A stretch of 46,532 nt of DNA from Bacteroidota bacterium. Lineage in GTDB: Bacteria > Bacteroidota > Bacteroidia > NORP154. Under the pieces are notes generated by a model. The model ran no database searches. It was given only the letters and a program-made list of their open reading frames with translations, and was not told where the DNA came from. Where the stretch lies: NCBI GenBank assembly GCA_022572355.1, contig JACZWC010000036.1:1-46532 (forward strand), read 5' to 3'. Shown piece after piece: positions 30,858-38,878 of this stretch. The position numbers and the translations under genes were made by a program. Position 1 is the stretch's first letter. Each line of letters opens with the position of its first letter.

Positions 30858-33176
30858 TTAATCCAATTGCTTTCTGATTTTATCGACGGATAGCAGTATG
30901 ACTTCATTGGTGGCAGGAAGAGAGTACTCAGGTTCAATCTCGTGATTACCAACGGCGGAGATGGCATCTTTTATTGCCAACCAACAGGATAATGCCAACA
31001 TCAAAGGTGGCTCAGCCACGGTTTTGCTGCGCCTTATTGTGTTCGCTGAATTTGGAAATCCTTCCAGTAGCTGCACCCGGAAGTCCTTTGGAATGTCTTG
31101 AATATTGGGAATTTTGTACGTGTCAGGAGAGTGGTTCAACAGGTTGCCCTTATCATCCCATTTGCATTCTTCAGTAGTGCACCATCCCTGGCCTTGAATA
31201 TATCCACCTTCTATTTGTCCAATATCCAGGCGCTTGTTGAGAGGTTCCCCAACATCGTGAAGGATATCAGTACGCAGGTTTTTGAAAAAACCGGTTAATG
31301 TATCCAGCTCTATTTCCGTCACAGCCATTCCAAAGGAATAGTAGAAGTAGGGGTGGCCCTTTCCCTTTTCGCGATCAAAATGAATATCCGGTGTTTTGTA
31401 AAATCCTGTAGCGCTGAGGCTCACCTGATTCAAGTATACCAGGTTGACTGCATCCTTAAAACTTATTTTTCTAGTCGTGTTTTCACTATCGTAAATATTG
31501 TCGTTTACGAAGATGATATCCTCCTCATCCGATTCCAACTTTGATTTGGGTATGTTCTTGTTGAATTCTTCAGCAACAACAATGGCTATTCGATTCTTTA
31601 ATTTCAACACGGCATCTTTGATTGCCATTCCATTTAAATCTGTTCCTGCCGAGGCAGCGGTAGCTGAAGTATTCGGCACTTTAGCTGTTGAGGTGGCATT
31701 TACTTTAATTCTCTCAGTGCTCACGCCAAATTCAAGGGCCGTAATTTGTTGAATTTTTGTGTGCAGCCCTTGTCCCATTTCAGTGCCCCCATGATTTGCC
31801 AATATAGTACCGTCCTTATATACATGCACCAGCGCTCCTGCCTGATTCAAAAATGACGTGGTAAAGGATATGCCAAACTTAACGGGAGTTATAGCAATGC
31901 CCCTTTTAATAAATTCGTTTTTCTCATTGAACTGCTTGATTTTATCCCTTCGATCGATATATTTGGAAGACTGCATGAGTTGCTCGTCGATAATATCCAG
32001 GCGATTGTGTTCAACGATTTGCCCATAAGGAGTTTCGCTACGCTCCTCACCGCGATAGAAGTTTATCCTTCTTATCTCAGCCGGATCTTTTTTTAACTGC
32101 CTTGCAATCTTATCTATTATTGTTTCTATACAGGCCATGCCCTGTGGGCCGCCGAAGCCCCGGAACGCAGTATTAGAAGGCAGATTCGTGAACCAGGCAA
32201 AGCCCAAAATCCTTATGTTGGGAATGTAATAAGCATTGTCCGCATGCATCATGGCTCTTTCCAATATGGCCATGGTGAGGTCAGTTGCGGCACCCGCATC
32301 TGTGTGTTGTTCCAAATCCAAGCCAGAGATTACTCCTTTCTTGTCAAAGGATGCTTTGTAGTAAGTGAGGAACCGGTGTCTCTTGCCAGTCATTTTTTGG
32401 TCATCATCGCGAAACAACCGGATCTTAACCGGCCTTCTGGTATGATGTGCCAGAAGAGAAGCCCAGGCTGCGGTGTGATTCGCCTGTGTTTCTTTTCCGC
32501 CGAAAGCGCCACCCATTCGTCTCACTTGCACTTCAATCTCATTTTTGGGAATCCCCAGCACTTCTGAAATAATAGCCTGCGTTTCCGATGGGTGCTGTGT
32601 TGAGCTATGGACGAGTAAGTCCTTGCCCTCTCCCGGATATACCAACGCTATTTGCGTTTCGAGATACCACTGTTCCTGCGCCCCTGTTTTAAGTTCACCT
32701 TCAATAATATTCGCAGCTTTTTTAAAGGCTTTTCTTAAGTTTCCATTTTCAATCTTTCTCTTTGGCTGGATAAGCACACCTGATTTAATGGCATCGACAA
32801 TCGACAATATGGGCTTTAACTCTTTGTACTTGATTTTGATAAGTTTCTCAGCGTTCCTTGCTATTTCTTCTGATTCAGCGGCTATAAGGAAAATAGCTTG
32901 TCCGATAAACGTTACTGTATCTGAGGCCAATACCAATTCATCATGAATTACAGGGCCCATTTGATTTTCTCCCGGGATGTCTTTGTAACTTAGAATGCAT
33001 TGAACACCCTCCAGGTTTTCGGCTTCCTCTATGTTGTAGGATATAATTTTGGCGTGGGCATAAGGACTGTAAACCACATGTCCATGTAGCAACTGTTCAT
33101 TGACCAGGATATCATCAATGTATACAGCCTCGCCCGTTACGTGGAACTTCGCGCTTTCATGTGCCAGTTTGCTCAT
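30858..33176 (-). CDS. xdhB: Xanthine dehydrogenase, molybdopterin-binding subunit
   Basis: The 772-residue subunit carries the molybdenum site that hydroxylates hypoxanthine and xanthine to urate. Motifs seen: ESAKFHVTGEAVYIDDI at the N-terminus, VRRMGGAFGGKETQ (Moco contact), NTAFRGFGGPQGM, HGGTEMGQGLHTKIQQI and TVAEPPLMLALS with the catalytic Glu near residue 725. Length fits XdhB of the two-subunit bacterial form. Its ATG overlaps the xdhA stop in ATGA, as expected for a stable complex. No signal peptide. Confidence 0.97.
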   Translation of the reverse strand: MSKLAHESAKFHVTGEAVYIDDILVNEQLLHGHVVYSPYAHAKIISYNIEEAENLEGVQCILSYKDIPGENQMGPVIHDELVLASDTVTFIGQAIFLIAAESEEIARNAEKLIKIKYKELKPILSIVDAIKSGVLIQPKRKIENGNLRKAFKKAANIIEGELKTGAQEQWYLETQIALVYPGEGKDLLVHSSTQHPSETQAIISEVLGIPKNEIEVQVRRMGGAFGGKETQANHTAAWASLLAHHTRRPVKIRLFRDDDQKMTGKRHRFLTYYKASFDKKGVISGLDLEQHTDAGAATDLTMAILERAMMHADNAYYIPNIRILGFAWFTNLPSNTAFRGFGGPQGMACIETIIDKIARQLKKDPAEIRRINFYRGEERSETPYGQIVEHNRLDIIDEQLMQSSKYIDRRDKIKQFNEKNEFIKRGIAITPVKFGISFTTSFLNQAGALVHVYKDGTILANHGGTEMGQGLHTKIQQITALEFGVSTERIKVNATSTAKVPNTSATAASAGTDLNGMAIKDAVLKLKNRIAIVVAEEFNKNIPKSKLESDEEDIIFVNDNIYDSENTTRKISFKDAVNLVYLNQVSLSATGFYKTPDIHFDREKGKGHPYFYYSFGMAVTEIELDTLTGFFKNLRTDILHDVGEPLNKRLDIGQIEGGYIQGQGWCTTEECKWDDKGNLLNHSPDTYKIPNIQDIPKDFRVQLLEGFPNSANTIRRSKTVAEPPLMLALSCWLAIKDAISAVGNHEIEPEYSLPATNEVILLSVDKIRKQLD

Positions 33177-34615
33177 GCCTTGGTGGTTTCAGTCCAAAAT
33201 TTCATTAGCAAGTTTTTCGCCATAACCTCACGGGCTCTCGCACCCGACCTTGCATCCGATATAGGGTTGAAATCGGCAGAGATCATATTCGATGCCTGTT
33301 CTATCATTTTCCGGTTCCAAACCTTACCTGATAAGAACTCCTCGGTTTTGACCGCTCTTTTTGTCATTTCTGCCATGCCTCCATAAACCAGCATCAAATC
33401 TGTGGGTATATTTGATTTGTCAAGGCATACCCTAAAACCGGCACTCACCGTGGCAATATCAAGGTCTTTTCTTTTTGAGATTTTGTATGATCTGATAAGT
33501 GCTCCATTGCGTGCCCTGGGAATTTGAATTTCAGTTATCAATTCGCCCGCTTTACATTGCGATTTTCTATAACCCGTTATAAATTTGCTCATTGGAACTT
33601 TTCGAGCTCCGTTTTTACCTTCGATTACTATAATTGCCTTTAGCGCAATGAGTACTGGCGTTGTGTCACCAATTGGTGAAGCAGATCCCAAATTACCACC
33701 CAACGTAGCGAGATGTCTTATCTGTTTTGAGCCAAAAACTGCGAGCATTTTGTGAAGCGCTGGGAGCCTAACCTTGCTAAAAGCTTTTACTGATTCAAGT
33801 GAAGCACCTGCACCAATCTTGTAATGACTCTTGCTCGAACTGATTTTTTTCAGCTCCTCAATATCCCCGATATCAATGATCTCAGGGATATTCTCATGAT
33901 TTTTGGTCACTCTTAGTGCTATATCTGTTGCACCGGCTACAATGGTTGCTTTAGGATGTCGTTGTATCAATTTCAACGCACTTTGCTTATCACATGGTTT
34001 GTGATAAACTTGGTTTTTGTTCGATAACTGTATGTTATTGGTATGAATCCCCCCCAGCATCTTCTTAATCTCTTTTTGCTGACTGAAATGATCCCTGGCC
34101 TTTTTTGCCCCGGCTCTTTGTGCAGCATCGATGATAGAGCGATATCCTGTGCATCTGCACAAATTACCAGTTAGTGCGTCGTCAATCTGATCGTTTGTTG
34201 GTATGCTTGTGTTTTTGTAGAGTTCGAACATGGCCATGATGAAGCCTGGAGTGCAAAACCCGCACTGACTGCCATCCAAATCCACCATCGCTTCCTGCAC
34301 CGGATGAAGCTTATGGCTGCTACCCACATTTTCAACAGTGATAAGCTGCTTGCCATGCAACATTGGAAGGAAAATCAGACAGGCGTCCACTGCCTGATAT
34401 CTGATCTTTTTTTGTTCATACTTAGCCAAGACAACCGTACAGGCTCCGCAGTCACCTTCTGCACACCCTTCCTTGCAGCCTTTGTGATTGGGCAAACTGC
34501 GCAAATAATTGAGTACAGTAGTAGTAGGCCTTAGAGACTGTGCCCCGGAGAAGTCTATATCAACGACTTCTCCATCCAGTACAAATGAAATGATATGCGA
34601 ATTTTTATTCTTCAT
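33173..34615 (-). CDS. xdhA: Xanthine dehydrogenase, iron-sulfur/FAD subunit
   Basis: The 480-residue subunit moves electrons from the molybdenum centre to NAD+. It has a plant-type [2Fe-2S] site (GCKEGCAEGDCGAC, residues 46-59), a second [2Fe-2S] site (QCGFCTPGF and GNLCRCTGYR), then a FAD domain with TIVAGATDIAL, LGGNLGSASPIGDTTP and a C-terminal CO-dehydrogenase-flavoprotein-like segment. The order 2Fe-2S, 2Fe-2S, FAD is normal. It follows xdhC by five bases and overlaps xdhB by four. Confidence 0.97.
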   Translation of the reverse strand: MKNKNSHIISFVLDGEVVDIDFSGAQSLRPTTTVLNYLRSLPNHKGCKEGCAEGDCGACTVVLAKYEQKKIRYQAVDACLIFLPMLHGKQLITVENVGSSHKLHPVQEAMVDLDGSQCGFCTPGFIMAMFELYKNTSIPTNDQIDDALTGNLCRCTGYRSIIDAAQRAGAKKARDHFSQQKEIKKMLGGIHTNNIQLSNKNQVYHKPCDKQSALKLIQRHPKATIVAGATDIALRVTKNHENIPEIIDIGDIEELKKISSSKSHYKIGAGASLESVKAFSKVRLPALHKMLAVFGSKQIRHLATLGGNLGSASPIGDTTPVLIALKAIIVIEGKNGARKVPMSKFITGYRKSQCKAGELITEIQIPRARNGALIRSYKISKRKDLDIATVSAGFRVCLDKSNIPTDLMLVYGGMAEMTKRAVKTEEFLSGKVWNRKMIEQASNMISADFNPISDARSGARAREVMAKNLLMKFWTETTKA

Positions 34616-34620
34616 TCAAG

Positions 34621-35388
34621 TTAAGCTGTGGCTTTTGAACGTACATCGATCATTTTAGCGAGTATAGAAATGGCTATTTCTTCCGGCGTATTGACATCAA
34701 TATCAATTCCCATTGGCCAGTCTATTGCTTTCATCTGTTTGTCCGTCAGCTTCTTTCCTGCCTTAAATGTCTTTTTTGCAATTTCTATTTTGCGCACACT
34801 GCCAATCATTCCCAGATACCGGTGCGGTTGATTTGCGCAGAAAGATACAATATCCCTGTCATAGGCATGATCATGAGTTATCACCGCGATAAAGGTATTA
34901 TGATTGAAATTCAGTTCCTTAAAAGCTCTGTTATACTTTTTCTGGATAACTGTTGTGCCGTTGCTTTCGAGTGGAGCTAGTTCTGCAGGCCGTTCGTCTA
35001 TAACGGTAACCGAAAAGTCAACTTCACTTGCAAAACGGGCCAACGCTTTGCCAATGTGCCCTGCGCCAAAAATGTATAGGTTTTTCTTATTCACAATGGG
35101 TTCTATAAAGACTGTTAATGTTCCGCCACAACACATACCCAGGTCTTGAACCAAAGTGTACTCATAGGTACTTCCGTGTTGGGATTTAATAATTTCAATT
35201 GCATCTTTAATTATAGATTTTTCCAAGGCTCCTCCGCCGATAGTGCCAAATATGGAACCATCTTCATACACGAGCATCTTGGTGCCAATTTTTCTTGGCG
35301 TAGAACCGGAGCACCTTACTATCGTACACAAAGCTCCCTTGCTGTCTGATTTTTCGAGAGCTGCTATTTTCTCATATATGCTTTCCAC
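34621..35388 (-). CDS. xdhC: XdhC-family molybdenum cofactor insertion/sulfuration factor
   Basis: The 255-residue protein belongs to the XdhC family, which binds Moco, helps its sulfuration and delivers it to xanthine dehydrogenase. N-terminal domain: CTIVRCSGSTPRKIGTKMLV and GTIGGGALEKSI; then LGMCCGGTLTVFIEPI. C-terminal Rossmann domain: LYIFGAGHIGKALARFA with VTVIDERPAE. The start is a GTG at 35388. It is the first gene of the xdh operon and lies divergent from moaA, the first plus-strand gene of the cofactor set. Confidence 0.95.
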   Translation of the reverse strand: MESIYEKIAALEKSDSKGALCTIVRCSGSTPRKIGTKMLVYEDGSIFGTIGGGALEKSIIKDAIEIIKSQHGSTYEYTLVQDLGMCCGGTLTVFIEPIVNKKNLYIFGAGHIGKALARFASEVDFSVTVIDERPAELAPLESNGTTVIQKKYNRAFKELNFNHNTFIAVITHDHAYDRDIVSFCANQPHRYLGMIGSVRKIEIAKKTFKAGKKLTDKQMKAIDWPMGIDIDVNTPEEIAISILAKMIDVRSKATA

Positions 35389-35452
35389 TTCCTATAGAAT
35401 GTACTAAATTTAAGCTGATTTTAGATTTAATGACGTGATTAGTTTAACTATC

Positions 35453-35566
35453 TACGAAATACGAACCCGCCTGCCGGACGGGCAGGCAAGTACGAATAAT
35501 ACGAATTTGTTTTTTCATAACTATAAAGTCGGCGTTCGTATATTCGCAAGTATTCGTAATTCGTAT
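35453..35566. repeat. Nested intergenic inverted repeat with a GC-rich palindrome
   Basis: tacgaaatacgaa (35453-35465) and tacgaataatacgaattt (35491-35508) flank a GC-rich palindrome (35466-35490, core gcctgccggacgggcaggc). The inverted partners, attcgtatattcgcaag and tattcgtaattcgta, lie at 35534-35566. It looks like one repeat family inserted into another in the xdhC/moaA divergent promoter region. Confidence 0.75.
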
Positions 35567-35644
35567 GCAACGTGTGAGATGTATTTGGCTTATGCTAATT
35601 TCAGGTTAAATTTATGTAAATTAAGATTTTATTCGATTTGATAG

Positions 35645-36622
35645 ATGAGGGATAAATTTGGACGGCAACATGATTATTTGAGGATTTCCTTGACTGAAAG
35701 ATGTAACCTGCGATGCAGCTATTGCATGCCTGAACATGGTGTGCCCCTTACACCCAGGCATAATTTGATGACCTCCAGCGAGATCTTCGAAATAGCAAAG
35801 ATCTTCACCAGGTTGGGGGTGGACAAGATCAGGCTGACAGGCGGTGAACCACTGGTTAGAAAAGATGCAGCGGAGATTATTCGAAATTTGAGTGTATTGC
35901 CTGTTAAATTATCGATCACCACGAATGGTATCTTGGTTGATCGCTATTTAGAGACTTTTAAGAAAGCCGGCATTGGCTCAGTAAATCTCAGTTTAGACAC
36001 GCTGAAGAAGGATCAGTTTTTACAAATAACTAAGAGAGATGAGTTCGAAACCGTGCTAAACAATATTGATTTGCTTCTAACCGAGGGATTTCATGTGAAG
36101 ATAAATGTGGTGGTTCAGAAAGGAGTAAACGAGGAAGAGATATTTGATTTCATTGAATGGACTAAAAATGAAGATATACATGTACGCTTTATTGAGTTCA
36201 TGCCTTTTGATGGTAATTCGTGGAACAAAGAGAGCATATTTTCCTATAGGGATATATTAGATAGAGTAAAGGCAATACACTCTGTTGAGAAGCTGAACGA
36301 TAAACCGCATTCCACATCCAAGGCATTTCGGGTTAAAGGATACAAGGGCACATTTGCGGTGATCAGCTCCATGACGGATAACTTTTGTGCAAGCTGCAAT
36401 AGGTTAAGGCTCACTGCCAATGGCAAGATGAAGAATTGTCTGTTTTCAAAAGGGGAAGCGGATCTGCTAACTCCTTTCAGAAATGGAGAAAATATTGAAC
36501 CCATTATTTTGCAGTGTTTACTTGTGAAAAAGGCTATGCATGGGGGGATTGAGAATATCCAGAATCTCACTGATGCGGACAGAGAGATAAAAAACCGCAG
36601 CATGATTCTTATTGGCGGATAA
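35645..36622 (+). CDS. moaA: GTP 3',8-cyclase MoaA
   Basis: The 325-residue radical SAM enzyme makes 3',8-cyclo-GTP, the first step of molybdopterin synthesis. The N-terminal cluster motif CNLRCSYC (residues 19-26) and the C-terminal second cluster motif (FCASCNRLRLTANGKMKNCLF) are intact, with LTGGEPLVRKD between. The protein ends ENRSMILIGG-like (KNRSMILIGG), keeping the MoaA Gly-Gly tail. It starts a plus-strand pair with the FdhF/YdeP-like gene 14 bases later. It supplies cofactor for xanthine dehydrogenase and that second molybdoenzyme. Confidence 0.97.
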   Translation: MRDKFGRQHDYLRISLTERCNLRCSYCMPEHGVPLTPRHNLMTSSEIFEIAKIFTRLGVDKIRLTGGEPLVRKDAAEIIRNLSVLPVKLSITTNGILVDRYLETFKKAGIGSVNLSLDTLKKDQFLQITKRDEFETVLNNIDLLLTEGFHVKINVVVQKGVNEEEIFDFIEWTKNEDIHVRFIEFMPFDGNSWNKESIFSYRDILDRVKAIHSVEKLNDKPHSTSKAFRVKGYKGTFAVISSMTDNFCASCNRLRLTANGKMKNCLFSKGEADLLTPFRNGENIEPIILQCLLVKKAMHGGIENIQNLTDADREIKNRSMILIGG

Positions 36623-36636
36623 ATAAAGATGCGTTC

Positions 36637-38811
36637 ATGAGCAAGTCGGTCGGCGGATTATCTTCTATAAAGTACTCATTGAGTGTTGCCAATAAGGTTG
36701 GATACGCCAACTTTTGGAAATCAATTAGATCTAAAAACACCTGCAAAACTTGCGCCTACGGTATGGGCGGACAGGCTGGAGGAATGCGCAACGAAGTGGG
36801 TACGGGCCTGGAAATCTGCAAGAAGAGTATTCAGGCCCAGCTTACGGATATTCAAAAGGGAATTCCTGTTGTGTTCTATTCAGAAAACAGCATCAAGGAT
36901 ATTAAGAGTCTAAAACCCCGGGAGCTTGAAATGCTTGGCAGGCTCAACAATCCAGTATATAAAAAAACTGGCGATGAGTATTACACTGTGATCTCCTGGG
37001 ATGATGCCTATTCAAAAATCATTGAGAAGTTAAAAGAAGCTGATGCAGATGAAGTTTTCTTTTATTCTTCGGGCCGATCATCCAATGAGGCCGCTTTTGT
37101 CTTGCAGCTCTTTGCCCGGCTTTACGGTACCAACAATGTAAATAACTGCTCTTTTTACTGTCATCAGGCATCAGGTGTTGGCCTTAATTCGACAATAGGT
37201 TCAGGAACAGCAACGCTGGAGCTGGAGGACCTAAAGAAGTCAGACCTGTTCTTTGTATTTGGCGCCAATCCATCATCAAATCATCCGCGATTTTTAACTG
37301 AGTTGATGCACTGCCGACGACGGGGAGGTAATGTTGTGATTGTAAATCCGATGAAGGAGCCTGGCTTGGTAAGGTTCGCCATTCCGAGCGACTTACGCTC
37401 TATGATAAGTGGTGGCTCCGAGATTGCCTCACATTACATTCAACCTAATATAGGTGGTGATATCGCCTTTATTCAGGGAATCGCCAAGTGCGTATTAGAA
37501 AGAGGTGCAACTGCCAATGAATTCATCATCAAATATACAAATGAATATGAGGCCTACCAGAGACAGATAGAGAGCACCACGTGGGAAGAAATTGAAGCGT
37601 CTTCTGGCCTTAGCCGGGAAACAATCGAGGACATAGCCCAATTGTATTGCGAGGCAAAAAATGTGGTGTTTTCCTGGTCTATGGGAATTACGCATCACTT
37701 GCATGGCGTTGAGAATGTTGAGTCTATCGTGAACCTCGCCATGCTGCGCGGAATGTTGGGCAAAAGGTACGCTGGTTTGCTGCCACTCCGTGGACATAGC
37801 AATGTGCAGGGAATAGGCTCTATTGGCGTAACGCCTGCTCTCAAGGAGAAGGTCTTTCAGAACCTGGAAAGTCATCTCGGTATCAAACTTCCTCAAACAC
37901 AGGGTATGGATACCATGTCATGTATGCGGGCAGCCAAGACTGGGGATATAAAGGCAGCATTTATTCTTGGAGGCAACCTGCTCTCTGCTACTCCTGATAG
38001 AGTTTTCGCCGAAGGGGCAATGAACAATATTCCATTTAAAGTGTTTCTGAATACAACTTTTAATGAAAGTCACTTCAATGGAGTAGAAAACGAAGTAATT
38101 GTATTACCCTGCATTGCGCGGGATGAGGAAAAGCAGAGCACGACCCAGGAGTCGATGTTCAATTTTGTGCGAATGAGTGATGGTGGCGCTGTGCGATTGG
38201 AAAATGCTAAGTCGGAGGTTGATATAATTTGCTCAATAGCTCGAGAATTAATCGATGTGCAAGTAGTGGATTTTGGCCAATTTAAAGATCACAGCAATAT
38301 TAGAAGTGCCATAGCCGCCACTATTCCTGGCTTCAAGGCATTAGCCGACATGGATGAGACAAAGAGAGAATTCCAAATAGATGGCCGGGTACTTCACGAG
38401 CCTGTTTTTGCGACACCCGATAAGAAGGCGAATTTCAAGATAATTGCCATTCCTAATTCCAATTTAAATGGAAAAGAGAATTCGTTCAACTTAATGAGCG
38501 TTAGAAGCGAGGGGCAGTTCAATACCATTATTTACGAGGAGAAAGATCTCTTTCGAGGCCAAAGTGAGCGGTGGGTTGTGCTCATGAATAGCTCCGATAT
38601 TGAGAAGATGAACATGAAGGAAAATGATCTGGTGGATATCAAGAATGATACAGGTGTGATGACAGCAGTCAAAATTAGGCCCTTCGATATTAAAGAGGGA
38701 AATATCATGTGCTATTTTCCGGAAGCGAATGTGTTGATATCCAATAATGTAGATTCACGTAGCCGCACGCCAGCGTTCAAATCCGCGGTGGTGCAATTAT
38801 TTCCATTGTAA
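36637..38811 (+). CDS. FdhF/YdeP-like molybdopterin oxidoreductase
   Basis: The 724-residue protein belongs to the YdeP group of formate-dehydrogenase-like molybdoenzymes. It has CKTCAYGMGGQAGG near residue 36, FYSSGRSSNEAAF, NNCSFYCHQASGVGL, FFVFGANPSSNHPRF, LLPLRGHSNVQGIGSIG, and a C-terminal molybdopterin-dinucleotide-binding domain (FNLMSVRSEGQFN, MNMKENDLVDI). Only two Cys of an N-terminal cluster are clear, as in YdeP rather than classical FdhF. No Tat signal, so cytoplasmic. Relatives are associated with acid resistance in enteric bacteria, but substrate is unknown. Co-transcription with moaA is likely. Confidence 0.9.
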   Translation: MSKSVGGLSSIKYSLSVANKVGYANFWKSIRSKNTCKTCAYGMGGQAGGMRNEVGTGLEICKKSIQAQLTDIQKGIPVVFYSENSIKDIKSLKPRELEMLGRLNNPVYKKTGDEYYTVISWDDAYSKIIEKLKEADADEVFFYSSGRSSNEAAFVLQLFARLYGTNNVNNCSFYCHQASGVGLNSTIGSGTATLELEDLKKSDLFFVFGANPSSNHPRFLTELMHCRRRGGNVVIVNPMKEPGLVRFAIPSDLRSMISGGSEIASHYIQPNIGGDIAFIQGIAKCVLERGATANEFIIKYTNEYEAYQRQIESTTWEEIEASSGLSRETIEDIAQLYCEAKNVVFSWSMGITHHLHGVENVESIVNLAMLRGMLGKRYAGLLPLRGHSNVQGIGSIGVTPALKEKVFQNLESHLGIKLPQTQGMDTMSCMRAAKTGDIKAAFILGGNLLSATPDRVFAEGAMNNIPFKVFLNTTFNESHFNGVENEVIVLPCIARDEEKQSTTQESMFNFVRMSDGGAVRLENAKSEVDIICSIARELIDVQVVDFGQFKDHSNIRSAIAATIPGFKALADMDETKREFQIDGRVLHEPVFATPDKKANFKIIAIPNSNLNGKENSFNLMSVRSEGQFNTIIYEEKDLFRGQSERWVVLMNSSDIEKMNMKENDLVDIKNDTGVMTAVKIRPFDIKEGNIMCYFPEANVLISNNVDSRSRTPAFKSAVVQLFPL

Positions 38812-38878
38812 ATCCAATTATTACATGGATTTTTAAAGATCATAGATTATTATACACAGGACAACCGTTAAGAGAAAG

